The notes under the pieces were generated by a model, which ran no database searches, was not told where the DNA came from, and was given only the letters and a program-made list of their open reading frames with translations. Of a stretch of 34,490 nucleotides of DNA, positions 1 through 7,357 are shown in pieces. Source of the stretch: Herbiconiux sp. Lineage in GTDB: Bacteria; Actinomycetota; Actinomycetes; Actinomycetales; Microbacteriaceae. The first letter of the stretch is position 1. Every line of letters starts with the position of its first letter. The translations under genes were made by a program, and so were the position numbers. The stretch covers positions 1-34,490 of the forward strand of contig NZ_JAHFUW010000053.1 of assembly GCF_023264855.1 (NCBI RefSeq), given 5' to 3'.

Positions 1-921
1 GGCGCCGACGCGGCAGCCCGTCTGGCGAGCGCCGCCGGCCGGGCGCGCGACGGCTTCGCCGAGCGCGCCGGCCTCTCCGCGTGGACCTTCGGCGACCTCC
101 CCCGCCACGTCGACACCCATCAGCACGGCGGTGTCATCCGCGCCTACCCCGCGCTCGTCGACGAGAAGTCCTCGGTGGCGCTGCGCCTGATGGCGAGCGC
201 CGAGGAGCAGGCGCGGGCGACCCCGGCCGGGCTGCGCCGCCTCCTGCTGCTCGCGGTGCCGAGCCCGGCATCCTACGTTCGCGAGCATCTCACCCAGAAC
301 GAGAAGCTGCTGCTGGCGACGAGCCCCTACCAGAACGTGAACGCGCTCTTCGACGACGCGATGGCGGCCTGCGCCGACGAGGCCCTGTTCGCGCTGCATC
401 CCGACGGCCTGGTGTGGACCGCCGCCGACTTCGAGGCCGTGCGTGACCGGCTGTCGAAGGCTGTGCTGCCGCTGCTGGACCAGACGATCGCCACCGTGGT
501 GCGCATCCTGAGCGGGGTGCGCGATGTGGAACGCGCCATCAAGTCGGGCACGAGCATGGCGATGCTCCCGGCCATCACGGATGCCCGCGAGCAGCTGGCC
601 GCCCTGGTGCACCCCGGCTTCATCGCCTCCACAGGCATCGCCCGTCTCGGCCACCTCCCCCGCTACCTGGCCGGAATCGTCTACCGCCTCGAAAAGCTCC
701 CCGACAACCCCGCCCGAGACCGAGCCTGGATGACCGAAGTCCAAACCGCCACCACCCGCTACACCGACGCCGGCGGCCGCCTCCCCCTCGCCCCCCACTC
801 CCCGGACACCCTCGCCCACGCCCGCTGGCTCCTGGAAGAACTCCGCATCTCCCTCTTCGCCCAGCCCCTCGGCACAGCCGAACCCGCGTCCCTCCAGCGC
901 CTCACCAAGCTGCTGGCCTGA
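1..921 (+). CDS. hrpA: ATP-dependent RNA helicase HrpA, C-terminal part (5' end outside window)
   Basis: The frame is open from the first base and ends at TGA 919-921, giving 306 residues without a start codon. The first residues contain the run WTFGDLP, then GYPALVDE and SVALRL, followed by LLLLAVPSP; this is the pattern of the DUF3418 region at the C-terminus of HrpA-type DEAH-box helicases. The helicase core (Walker A, DEAH) would lie upstream of the window. HrpA unwinds RNA, and in E. coli it has been linked to processing of fimbrial mRNA and to rescue of stalled ribosomes; the role in actinobacteria is not known to me. Only the C-terminal quarter of a protein of roughly 1,300 residues is visible. 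The stop is followed within 35 bp by repeat copy A, and I see no U-tract terminator. The family call is firm from the motif order; only the partial nature limits confidence. Confidence 0.85.
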   Translation, partial: GADAAARLASAAGRARDGFAERAGLSAWTFGDLPRHVDTHQHGGVIRAYPALVDEKSSVALRLMASAEEQARATPAGLRRLLLLAVPSPASYVREHLTQNEKLLLATSPYQNVNALFDDAMAACADEALFALHPDGLVWTAADFEAVRDRLSKAVLPLLDQTIATVVRILSGVRDVERAIKSGTSMAMLPAITDAREQLAALVHPGFIASTGIARLGHLPRYLAGIVYRLEKLPDNPARDRAWMTEVQTATTRYTDAGGRLPLAPHSPDTLAHARWLLEELRISLFAQPLGTAEPASLQRLTKLLA

Positions 922-955
922 CAAGAGTCCCTCAACAGAAGAGAACGCCCCACAA

Positions 956-1117
956 CGTCTCAGGCCGTACCCAACGACCCAAGGTGAGCGTGTGGCCGAG
1001 GGATGCGACCGTCAGGCCGCGTCCCTCGACCGCGCGCTCACATGTCGCGCTGCGCCGGGCAGGGACCGGCGCAGCCCGCGAGCGACGAGCGAAGCCCGGC
1101 GCCCGCGGCAGCTAGCA
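956..1117 (+). repeat. Dispersed three-hairpin intergenic repeat, copy A
   Basis: The copy starts at the box GTCTCAGGCCGTAC and runs to about GCAGCTAGCA. It has the same three hairpins as copies B, C and D: GTGAGCG/CGCTCAC enclosing CGAGGGA/TCCCTCG, then GCTGCGCCGG/CCGGCGCAGC, then a third stem of 12 positions at 1076-1087 and 1097-1108. In the third stem two base pairs have swapped relative to B-D (G-C to C-G and T-A to G-C) with pairing kept. The inner apical loop has one extra base (GTCA instead of GCA). The copy lies between hrpA and the MFS gene, in the same orientation as both. Spurious reading frames cross it; none looks like a gene. Confidence 0.85.
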
Positions 1118-1124
1118 CCCCAGC

Positions 1125-1130
1125 TAGACT
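1125..1130 (+). promoter_or_regulatory. Probable -10 box TAGACT for the MFS gene
   Basis: TAGACT lies 9 nt before the ATG at 1140 and there is no Shine-Dalgarno sequence in between. This fits a leaderless or nearly leaderless mRNA, though the spacing is longer than the 6-7 nt seen at other genes here. It abuts the end of repeat copy A. Confidence 0.4.
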
Positions 1131-1139
1131 TGTCTGCTT

Positions 1140-2348
1140 ATGAGCAGCTACACCTCCCTCCTCAAGACGCGCGGCGTCGCGCGGATCATCGCTGCTCAAC
1201 TCACCGCCCGTTTCCCGTTCGGGATGCTGTCGCTGGCGTTCCTTCTGCACATCGAGCACACCTACGACAGCTATGGCATCGCCGGGCTCGTGCTCGCCGC
1301 TCTGAGCATCGGGCAGGCGATTGCGGGGCCGGTCACCAGTCGGCTGATGGGGCGCTGGGGCATGCGCCCGGTCATCCTCGTCACCATGATCATCTGCGCC
1401 GCCGCCATCACGTGCATCGCGCTGTTCCCGATGGGGATCGCGGCCGACATGGGTGTGGCGTTCGTCGCCGGACTCACGATGCCGCCCATCCAGCCGGCCG
1501 TGCGCACCATCTACCCCAAGATGGTGAACTCCAAGCAGCTCACTCCCCTGTTCTCGCTCGACGCCTCGGCGCAGGAGATCATCTGGGTGCTCGGCCCGGT
1601 CATCACGACCTTCGTGTCGATCCAGATCGGCACCGTCTGGGGCATCCTGCTCGCCGTCGCGTTCCTGGTGGGCGGCGGCATCTGGTTCCTCTCCAGCCCG
1701 GAACTCGGGCGGGTGCGCATCCCACGGTCCAAGCGCAAGCTCGGCGTGGTGCTGAAGAAGCCGCCGGTTCTGCTGGCCACGATCGTGGGCTTCCTGCTCG
1801 TCGCCACCTGCGCCGCCATCGAGGCCGGCGTCGTGTCGACCTTCGGCGAAGGCGGCGCGGAAGCCGGCATCGTGCTCGCCATCTTCGCGGTCGGGTCGCT
1901 CGCCGGCGGTCTCTCGCTCGGCCACAAGCCGATCGGACCGTGGGCCCTCGCCCGCCGGATGGCGATCGTCTTCGTGGGAACGGCGATCGCCGCCGCCTGG
2001 CTGAACGTGTGGTGGCTGGCCATCATGCTCTTCATCGCCGGCATCGGTATCGCGCCCGCCCTCGCCGTGATGTTCGCGATCGTCTCGTCGAGCGTGCGCT
2101 TCAGCGACACCGCCGAGGCCTACGGCTGGGTCGGCACCGGTCAGCTGATCGGTGCGGCGGTCGGATCGGCCCTTGCCGGCTTCCTGATCGACGGCATCGG
2201 CTCGGTCGGCGCCTTCGTGGTGGCGGCGGTGCTCGCCTTCGTGGGCTTCCTGGTGCCACTGCTGGGCAAGCGCTTCCACCCCGACCTGCGCGGGCGCGAC
2301 GCCAGTCCGCTGCCCGACACGGAACCCGTCGACGCGATCACCGCCTGA
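1140..2348 (+). CDS. MFS transporter
   Basis: The product has 402 residues, the usual length of a 12-helix major facilitator. Hydrophobic stretches run along the whole protein. The segment GPVTSRLMGRWGMRPVIL near residues 62-80 matches the loop 2-3 signature of MFS exporters (a Gly-rich turn followed by the R-x-G-x-R/K-P type motif). The second half begins after a basic cytoplasmic loop, PRSKRKLGVVLKKPP, near residue 200. The C-terminus is hydrophilic. It most resembles small-molecule or drug efflux members; the substrate cannot be read from the sequence. The ATG at 1140 is preferred because the TAGACT hexamer lies just upstream and the first residues run directly into helix 1. The next gene on the strand begins 57 bp after the stop but has its own -10 box, so the two are probably separate transcripts. 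Confidence 0.8.
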   Translation: MSSYTSLLKTRGVARIIAAQLTARFPFGMLSLAFLLHIEHTYDSYGIAGLVLAALSIGQAIAGPVTSRLMGRWGMRPVILVTMIICAAAITCIALFPMGIAADMGVAFVAGLTMPPIQPAVRTIYPKMVNSKQLTPLFSLDASAQEIIWVLGPVITTFVSIQIGTVWGILLAVAFLVGGGIWFLSSPELGRVRIPRSKRKLGVVLKKPPVLLATIVGFLLVATCAAIEAGVVSTFGEGGAEAGIVLAIFAVGSLAGGLSLGHKPIGPWALARRMAIVFVGTAIAAAWLNVWWLAIMLFIAGIGIAPALAVMFAIVSSSVRFSDTAEAYGWVGTGQLIGAAVGSALAGFLIDGIGSVGAFVVAAVLAFVGFLVPLLGKRFHPDLRGRDASPLPDTEPVDAITA

Positions 2349-2350
2349 GG

Positions 2351-2377
2351 GGCCGCTCGCACTGCCCGAGCGGGGCC
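2351..2377 (+). terminator. Hairpin downstream of the MFS gene
   Basis: GGCCGCTCG (2351-2359) pairs with CGAGCGGGGCC (2367-2377) around a 7-nt loop, with two bulged G residues. It begins 2 bp after the MFS stop codon. No T-tract follows, so it may act as a weak terminator or 3' stabiliser rather than a classical intrinsic terminator. Confidence 0.4.
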
Positions 2378-2393
2378 GAGCGGAGCCGCGAGA

Positions 2394-2399
2394 GATAAT
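2394..2399 (+). promoter_or_regulatory. -10 box GATAAT for the aldo/keto reductase at 2406
   Basis: GATAAT ends 6 nt before ATG 2406. This is the spacing expected when transcription starts at or next to the A of the start codon, so a leaderless mRNA is likely. GGAG at 2401-2404 is too close to the ATG to be a good ribosome site. Confidence 0.5.
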
Positions 2400-2405
2400 C
2401 GGAGC

Positions 2406-3248
2406 ATGGTCTCCGCGCTCTCCCCGCTCCTTCCGCTCGTCGACGGCCGCAGCATCCCGCAGCTCGGTCTCGGCGTCTACAAGACGACGGATGCCGAGAG
2501 CGCCGACGCGGTCGACGTCGCGTTGCGCCACGGCTACCGCCTGATCGACACCGCGGCGATGTATCTCAACGAGCAGGGCGTCGGCGCGGGGATGCGGCGC
2601 AGCGGCCTCCCCCGGGAGGAGGTGTTCGTCACAACGAAGGTCTGGCATACCGACAACGGCTACGACAGCACGCTCCGCTCTTTCGACGAGAGCCTCGAAC
2701 GGCTCGGCACCGACTACGTCGACCTGTACATGATCCATTGGCCGGCCCCGGCGAGAGACCGCTACGTCGACACCTGGCGGGCCTTCGAGACGCTCGCCGC
2801 CGACGGCCGGGCGCGCTCGATCGGGGTCGCGAACTTCCACCCGAAGCACATCGAACGACTGCTCGCCGAGACGGTGACGGTGCCCGCGGTCAACCAGGTC
2901 GAACTGCACCCGTGGCTGCCGCAGGCCGAGGTGCGCGCGTTCGACGCGCGGCACGGCATCGTCACGCAGGCCTGGTCGCCGCTGGCCCGCGGCCACGTGT
3001 TCGACGCCGCACACGGCGGCGAGGTGCTCGCCGGCATCGGGCAGAAGCACGGCAAGACGGCCGCTCAGGTCGTGATCCGCTGGCACCTGCAGCTAGGCAA
3101 CGCGGTGATCCCGAAGTCGGTCACGCCCTCACGGATCGTCGAGAACATCGACGTCTTCGACTTCGAGCTGGATGCCGAGGACGTGGCGTTGATCGCGGGG
3201 CTCGAGACGGGCGAGCGTACAGGGGTGGACCCGGACGACCGCAACTAG
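2406..3248 (+). CDS. Aldo/keto reductase, 2,5-diketo-D-gluconate reductase type
   Basis: The 280-residue product has the full (beta/alpha)8 AKR pattern. The catalytic tetrad is visible as Asp48 (in LIDTA), Tyr53 (AMYLNE), Lys78 (VTTKVW) and His111 (MIHWP). The C-terminal half carries WSPLARG and the NADPH-binding run IPKSVTPSRIVEN. This places it in the AKR5-like branch, with DkgA/DkgB and related prostaglandin and diketogluconate reductases, which reduce carbonyl groups with NADPH in the cytosol. The physiological substrate cannot be named. The gene is the typical length and intact. It is convergent with a second, unrelated-branch AKR at 3514-4518, with repeat copy B between the two. Confidence 0.85.
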   Translation: MVSALSPLLPLVDGRSIPQLGLGVYKTTDAESADAVDVALRHGYRLIDTAAMYLNEQGVGAGMRRSGLPREEVFVTTKVWHTDNGYDSTLRSFDESLERLGTDYVDLYMIHWPAPARDRYVDTWRAFETLAADGRARSIGVANFHPKHIERLLAETVTVPAVNQVELHPWLPQAEVRAFDARHGIVTQAWSPLARGHVFDAAHGGEVLAGIGQKHGKTAAQVVIRWHLQLGNAVIPKSVTPSRIVENIDVFDFELDAEDVALIAGLETGERTGVDPDDRN

Positions 3249-3288
3249 GGCGTTGGGGGTCGCGTGGGTGGTTGCTCGTGGGTGACTT

Positions 3289-3472
3289 GTCGGGCTGTGT
3301 TTGTTGCCGGTCGCGCCGGGCTTCGCTCGGCGTGACCGGGCTGCGCCGGTCCCTGCCCGGCGCAGCGCGACATGTGAGCGCGCGGTCGAGGGACGCGGCC
3401 TGCGGTCGCATCCCTCGGCCACACGCTCACCTTGGGGCGGCGAGTACGGCCTGAGACTTCGGGTGCCGGTGG
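3289..3472 (-). repeat. Dispersed three-hairpin intergenic repeat, copy B
   Basis: This copy is on the minus strand between two convergent aldo/keto reductase genes. It matches copy C almost throughout and over a longer span: both share CCACCGGCACCC before the GTCTCAGGCCGTAC box and CACAGCC after the third hairpin. It can serve as the reference sequence: stem CGAGGGA/TCCCTCG, inner stem with GCA loop, second stem GCTGCGCCGG/CCGGCGCAGC, third stem CCGGTC...GACCGG with CGCCG/CGGCG inside. Confidence 0.85.
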
Positions 3473-3513
3473 AAGTGCTGTGCTGGCTGGGATGCCTGCG
3501 GGCCGACCGACGG

Positions 3514-4518
3514 CTACCAGCGGTCGTGGATGGCGTCTCGGAAGTAGCGGTCGTAGAGGTCTTTGACGTTGTCGTCGAGGCCTTCCGGCAGGGGGAGGGA
3601 GCCTGCGGCCGCGTTCGACTCCGCCTGGGCGCGGGAGCGGGCGCCGGGGATGACAGCGGAGACGCCGTCTTGGGCGGCGACCCAGGCGATCGCCGCCGCG
3701 GACGGTGCGACGCCCTCGGGCAGCAGGGAAGCGAACTCGCGGGCGGCGTCGATGCCCTGGGCGAAGTCGACACCTGAGAAGGTCTCCCCCACGTCGAACG
3801 CACTGCCGTCGCGGTTGTAATTGCGGTGGTCGTCGGCCGCGAACTCCGTGTTCACGGTGTACTTGCCGCTCAGCAGGCCCGAGGCCAGCGGCACCCGCGC
3901 GATGATGCCGACACCGGCCTCGCGGGCGGCGGGCAGCACCTTGTCGAGCGGCTTCAGGCGGAAGGCGTTCAGGATGATCTGCACCGTGGCCGTACCCGGC
4001 CGCGCGATCGCCGCCAGCGCCTCGGCGCAGGTCTCCACGCTCACGCCGTAGTTCGCGATCGCCCCCTCCTCGACCAGAACGTCGAGCGCGTCGTAGACCG
4101 CGTCGGTGGAGAACACGGGCGTGGGCGGGCAGTGCAACTGAACCAGGTCGAGCGTGTCGACACCGAGGTTCTGACGGGAGCGGTCGGTCCACGCCCGGAA
4201 GTTGGCGAGCGTGAACTCGGCGGGGTCTTGCGGCCCGCGCCGACCCATCTTGGTCGCCACCGTGATGCCCGACCGGCCGTTCGAGCCGCCCGCAGCATCC
4301 GGATTCTCGCGCAGGAACCGCCCGATCACCCGCTCGCTCCGGCCGTCGCCGTACACATCCGCGGTATCGAAGAAGGTGACCCCGGCGTCGACGGATGCGG
4401 CCAGCACGTCGAGCGCGGCATCCTCGTCGACGTCGCCCCAGTCGGCACCCAGTTGCCAGGTGCCGAGGCCGATGACGGAGACGGATCGGCCGGTACGGCC
4501 TAGAGTTCGCTGCTGCAT
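3514..4518 (-). CDS. Aldo/keto reductase, YajO/oxidoreductase Tas-like branch
   Basis: Starting at ATG 4516-4518 the product has 334 residues. The N-terminus reads RTLGRTGRSVSVIGLGTWQLG, the hallmark of the AKR11/AKR12-type branch. The catalytic residues are Asp51 (FFDTADVYG), Tyr56, Lys90 (ATKMG) and His129 (VQLHCPP). SGLLSGKYT and a C-terminal VIPGARS are also branch-typical. The frame stays open for 46 more residues upstream, but the internal ATG is chosen because homologous sequence begins there and a TAGGGT box lies 7 nt before it. It probably reduces small aldehydes or ketones with NADPH in the cytosol; the substrate is unknown. The gene ends inside the intergenic space holding repeat copy B and is a single-gene transcript as far as I can see. 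Confidence 0.85.
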   Translation of the reverse strand: MQQRTLGRTGRSVSVIGLGTWQLGADWGDVDEDAALDVLAASVDAGVTFFDTADVYGDGRSERVIGRFLRENPDAAGGSNGRSGITVATKMGRRGPQDPAEFTLANFRAWTDRSRQNLGVDTLDLVQLHCPPTPVFSTDAVYDALDVLVEEGAIANYGVSVETCAEALAAIARPGTATVQIILNAFRLKPLDKVLPAAREAGVGIIARVPLASGLLSGKYTVNTEFAADDHRNYNRDGSAFDVGETFSGVDFAQGIDAAREFASLLPEGVAPSAAAIAWVAAQDGVSAVIPGARSRAQAESNAAAGSLPLPEGLDDNVKDLYDRYFRDAIHDRW

Positions 4519-4525
4519 GTCTTCG

Positions 4526-4531
4526 ACCCTA
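4526..4531 (-). promoter_or_regulatory. -10 box TAGGGT for the minus-strand aldo/keto reductase
   Basis: Read on the minus strand, TAGGGT ends 7 nt before the ATG at 4518. No Shine-Dalgarno site of quality lies in between. This is the leaderless arrangement and decides the start codon. Confidence 0.5.
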
Positions 4532-4598
4532 GCCGGGTCGTGCGACACCGGCCCGGTTCCCGTGCCCGAGGGGAGCACGGGTATCCCCCTGCGCACGG

Positions 4599-4624
4599 AA
4601 AAGGGCCCCCGCGATGCGGAGGCC
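4599..4624 (-). terminator. Intrinsic terminator of the 64-aa gene
   Basis: On the minus strand GGCCTCCGC pairs with GCGGGGGCC (one G-U pair) around the loop ATC, and CCTTTTCC follows at once. It lies 42 bp after the stop of the small gene at 4666 and before the next minus-strand promoter at 4526. This is the best canonical terminator in the window. A second small stem, GGCCGG/CCGGCC, lies at 4633-4651 between the stop and this terminator. Confidence 0.65.
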
Positions 4625-4665
4625 GTCGTACCGGGCCGGACGAAACCGGCCGTCACTGCACGCGA

Positions 4666-4860
4666 TCAGTCGCGCAGGGACTCCTTGTAGTCGTTCTTGG
4701 CCTTGGTGGCGTCGCGCTCGGCTTTGGCCTTCTTCACTTCGTGCTCGGCCTTCGCCTCGTCGGCCTTGTCGCTGATGCGTTCCTTCGTGTCGTCGAAGGC
4801 CTCGCCGATCTTCTTGCCCGTGGCCTGCGCGGCATCCTTCGCGTCGTCGATGAAACCCAT
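4666..4860 (-). CDS. Small highly charged helical protein, CsbD/LEA-like composition
   Basis: The 64-residue product starts MGFIDDAKDAAQATGKK and continues almost entirely with Lys, Glu, Asp and Ala, without hydrophobic segments, Cys or Pro. The spacing suggests one long amphipathic helix or a disordered chain, as in CsbD-like and LEA-like stress proteins; I cannot assign it to a named family. The start ATG at 4858-4860 has a strong ribosome site, AAGGAGG, 6 nt upstream. A TACGGT hexamer at 4891-4896 (minus strand) could be its -10 box, giving a leader of about 24 nt. A good intrinsic terminator follows. The isolated, well-signalled unit suggests an abundant, possibly stress-induced protein; that is inference. 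Confidence 0.65.
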   Translation of the reverse strand: MGFIDDAKDAAQATGKKIGEAFDDTKERISDKADEAKAEHEVKKAKAERDATKAKNDYKESLRD

Positions 4861-4890
4861 GACAGCCTCCTTCAGTTCGTGGTGCTCAAC

Positions 4891-4896
4891 ACCGTA
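4891..4896 (-). promoter_or_regulatory. Possible -10 box TACGGT for the 64-aa gene
   Basis: The minus strand carries TACGGT about 30 nt before ATG 4860, leaving a short leader that contains AAGGAGG. No clear -35 was found. Confidence 0.3.
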
Positions 4897-5041
4897 CGAC
4901 GACCGCCCTCCCACCGCTCGAGGATTCCAGCCAGCTCCCAGGCGGCCGTCAGACGACGCGGAGCACCCCGCCGAAGCCTCGCCGCGATAACGAGCGGATA
5001 ACCATCCGGCCACATCCAGCCACCCTCCAGACAAGCGCCAA

Positions 5042-5047
5042 TACGGT
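5042..5047 (+). promoter_or_regulatory. -10 box TACGGT for the DUF4349 lipoprotein gene
   Basis: TACGGT ends 7 nt before ATG 5055 with no ribosome site between them. It supports the ATG at 5055 rather than the GTG at 5046. The space from 4861 to 5041 otherwise holds only the promoter of the small minus-strand gene; I see no other gene in it. Confidence 0.5.
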
Positions 5048-5054
5048 GTGGCAC

Positions 5055-6014
5055 ATGAGACGAATGATCCTCGCATCCGCCGTTGTCGCCGCCGCTCTTC
5101 TGCTCGCCGGGTGCTCCGCCGGCTCGTCATCGTCGTCGTCCGGATCGGGGCCGGTGCAGCTCGCGCAGCCCGATCAGGCCCCGAGCGACTCCTCGGCCGA
5201 GGGTGGTGTCGCGGGCGAAACCGCCGACGGCACGAAGCAGTCGGTCATCACCACCGGCTGGGTCACCATCACGGTCGACGATCCGATCGCCGCCGCTCAG
5301 GATGCGGTCGACCTGGTCGACTCCTTCGACGGCAAGATCGACTCGCGGTCGCAGCAGGTCGGCTCGGATGAGCAGAGTGCGAGCGCGCAGCTGACCGTCC
5401 GCATCCCGGCGAAGGATCTCGATGCCGCGATCGAGAAGCTCGACCAGCTCGGCACGGTCGACTCGGTCTCGCTGCAGTCCAGCGACGTGACCCTGCAGGT
5501 GCGGGATCTGGATGCGCAGATCACGGCCCTGAAAGCATCCGTCGATCGCCTGCTGGCGCTGGTCGACCAGGCCGCCACGACCGCCGACCTGGTGGAGCTG
5601 GAGACCGCGATCTCCGACCGGCAGTCGCAGCTGGACAGCCTCGTCTCGCAGAAGGAGTACCTGGCCGACCAGATCGACTACTCGACGATCACGCTCGACC
5701 TGGTGACCGCGGACACGATCCCCTCGGCGGTGCCCGGTGACTTCTGGAGCGGGCTGGCCACCGGCTGGGCCTCGCTCGGCGCGGCGCTGTCGGGACTGCT
5801 CGTGGTGGTGGGGGTGCTCATCCCCTGGCTGCTGCCGCTCGCGGTGATCGCCGCCGTCGTGGTGCTCGTCGTGGTGCTGGTGAACCGCCGCAAGACGCCG
5901 CCGTCCGGCGGAGCCGGTGGTCCTGGCGGCTCCGGTCGCGGTGGTACGGCTGGCCCCGCCGGTCCGGCTGGTTCCGGCGTCACGGGCTCCGGGGCAGCGA
6001 CCACCTCGCCGTAG
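5055..6014 (+). CDS. DUF4349 domain-containing lipoprotein
   Basis: The 319-residue product begins MRRMILASAVVAAALLLAGC, a lipoprotein signal with Cys20 as the lipidation site. A Ser-rich linker follows. The domain from about residue 70 to 240 has the DUF4349 pattern: a paired beta-strand unit (GWVTITVDDP, QLTVRIPAKDLDAAIEKLDQLG), then a coiled-coil stretch with DLDAQITALKASVDRLLAL and LETAISDRQSQLDSL, then IDYSTITLDLV. One transmembrane segment spans roughly residues 230-275 and is followed by a short basic run and a Gly/Pro/Thr-rich tail. The protein should sit on the outer face of the membrane with its tail inside. DUF4349 has no settled function. The neighbour on the right is a convergent family 3 glycosidase lipoprotein. 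Confidence 0.8.
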   Translation: MRRMILASAVVAAALLLAGCSAGSSSSSSGSGPVQLAQPDQAPSDSSAEGGVAGETADGTKQSVITTGWVTITVDDPIAAAQDAVDLVDSFDGKIDSRSQQVGSDEQSASAQLTVRIPAKDLDAAIEKLDQLGTVDSVSLQSSDVTLQVRDLDAQITALKASVDRLLALVDQAATTADLVELETAISDRQSQLDSLVSQKEYLADQIDYSTITLDLVTADTIPSAVPGDFWSGLATGWASLGAALSGLLVVVGVLIPWLLPLAVIAAVVVLVVVLVNRRKTPPSGGAGGPGGSGRGGTAGPAGPAGSGVTGSGAATTSP

Positions 6015-6043
6015 CACGTGGCGGCGCCGGAACGCGGCGGGCG

Positions 6044-7354
6044 TCAGAGCACGGCGTCCGGATGCTGGCGGAGCCAGAGTTCGCGGCGCAGCTCGAGGTC
6101 GCGTAGCACGGCGTCGTCGACGACCTGCGGCGGGATGGCGCCGGAGCGTACGGCGGCGGCGATCGCCGCGACGAGCGGGGGCATGTCGACGGCCGAGTTG
6201 TACAGCAGCAGGTCGTTGCCGGCGGCGACGGCGGCCACGGCGTTCGCCGTGCGGTCGGCGTAGGCCGGAATGCCGGAGCTCTCGAGCATCAGCAGGTCGT
6301 CTGTCACGGTCACCCCCTCGAAGCCGAGGTCGTCGCGCAGGATGTCGTGCCAGGGCGCCGACAGGGATGCCGGCTGCGCATCGACCGCGCTGTAGACCAG
6401 GTGTCCGAACATGACCAGCTCGGCTCCCGCATCGATGCCCGCCTCGAACGGCGGCGCATCCTGCTGCTGCCACTGCGCGAAGGGCAGCGCGGTCGTGGGC
6501 AGAGAGGTGTGCGAGTCGGCCGGCGTCTCGCCGTGCCCCGGAAAGTGCTTGAGGGTGGAGAACACGCTGCCGCGCTCGGCGTCGACGGCGGCGGCCACGC
6601 GCTCGCTCGCGGCGGCCGGATCGGTGCCGAGCACGCGCTCGTAGATGAACGAGGAAGGGTCGGCGGTCACATCGGCGACGACGCCGAAGTTCACGCTCAT
6701 GCCGGTGGATTCGAGCAGGGCGGCACGCTGGGTGAAGGCCTCGTTCGTCGCCTCGACCGGCGCACCCTTCAGCGTGTCGGCCGCAGCGAAACCGTCGTCC
6801 CCGAGCCGGGCGACGATGCCGCCCTCCTCGTCGATGGCGATCAGGGTTCCGAGCCCCTCGCAGGTCTGCAGCGCCGCGGCGAAGGCCGCGGTCTGGCTGC
6901 TCGGGCCGGGCACGTTGTCGCCGAGCAGCAGCACGCCCGCCGCCTGGTTGGCGGCGAGGTAGGACTGCACGGCCGCGGGATCCGCACCCGGAACGTGCAC
7001 GATGAACATCGAGGCGATCTTCTGCTCGAGCGTCATCGTGCTCAGCCTCATCGAGGCGTACAACCGGATGCGCTCGGCCGCGGAGAGCACCGGGAACGCG
7101 CCGCGCTCCCGGGCCTCCCGAGCAGCGGATGCCGTGGCCCCGGCCGAGCCGCTAGTCGCGGTCGCCGCCCGGTTCGCCAGGTCGCCCTTCGCAGCATCCG
7201 TCGGCCCGGTGCACCCCGCCAGGACGGCGCCGGTCAGCAACGCGCTCAGCCCCGCCGCCGCCAGACGGCCGCCGCGGCGCGGGGTGGGGGCCCCCCGCTC
7301 TCCGGGGCCCGAGGGCTCCCGGAGGCGCGCGAGGACGAGACGTCTCAGAGCCAC
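6044..7354 (-). CDS. Glycoside hydrolase family 3 lipoprotein, NagZ-like
   Basis: The 436-residue product opens with a basic stretch, then LLTGAVLAGC, a lipobox with Cys48. The GH3 barrel covers about residues 100-430. IDEEGG (174-179) and KHFPGHG (269-275) followed by DSH (280-282) are the signatures of beta-N-acetylhexosaminidases of the NagZ branch; the Asp-His pair acts as general acid/base there. The nucleophile is probably Asp352 in VTVTDDLLM. Members hydrolyse terminal N-acetylglucosamine from muropeptides or chitin-derived sugars. Unlike Gram-negative cytosolic NagZ, this one is exported and lipid-anchored, as in other Gram-positive bacteria. The GTG start at 7354 lies 3 bp after the stop of the upstream acyl-CoA-dehydrogenase-like gene, so the two are probably cotranscribed although their roles do not obviously match. 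Confidence 0.85.
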   Translation of the reverse strand: MALRRLVLARLREPSGPGERGAPTPRRGGRLAAAGLSALLTGAVLAGCTGPTDAAKGDLANRAATATSGSAGATASAAREARERGAFPVLSAAERIRLYASMRLSTMTLEQKIASMFIVHVPGADPAAVQSYLAANQAAGVLLLGDNVPGPSSQTAAFAAALQTCEGLGTLIAIDEEGGIVARLGDDGFAAADTLKGAPVEATNEAFTQRAALLESTGMSVNFGVVADVTADPSSFIYERVLGTDPAAASERVAAAVDAERGSVFSTLKHFPGHGETPADSHTSLPTTALPFAQWQQQDAPPFEAGIDAGAELVMFGHLVYSAVDAQPASLSAPWHDILRDDLGFEGVTVTDDLLMLESSGIPAYADRTANAVAAVAAGNDLLLYNSAVDMPPLVAAIAAAVRSGAIPPQVVDDAVLRDLELRRELWLRQHPDAVL

Positions 7355-7357
7355 GAC

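Noticed and set aside
956-1117. Repeat copy A as transcription terminator of hrpA
   Set aside because: The hairpins are strong, but the other copies lie in both orientations relative to neighbouring genes and no T-tract follows, so a dedicated terminator role is not supported.
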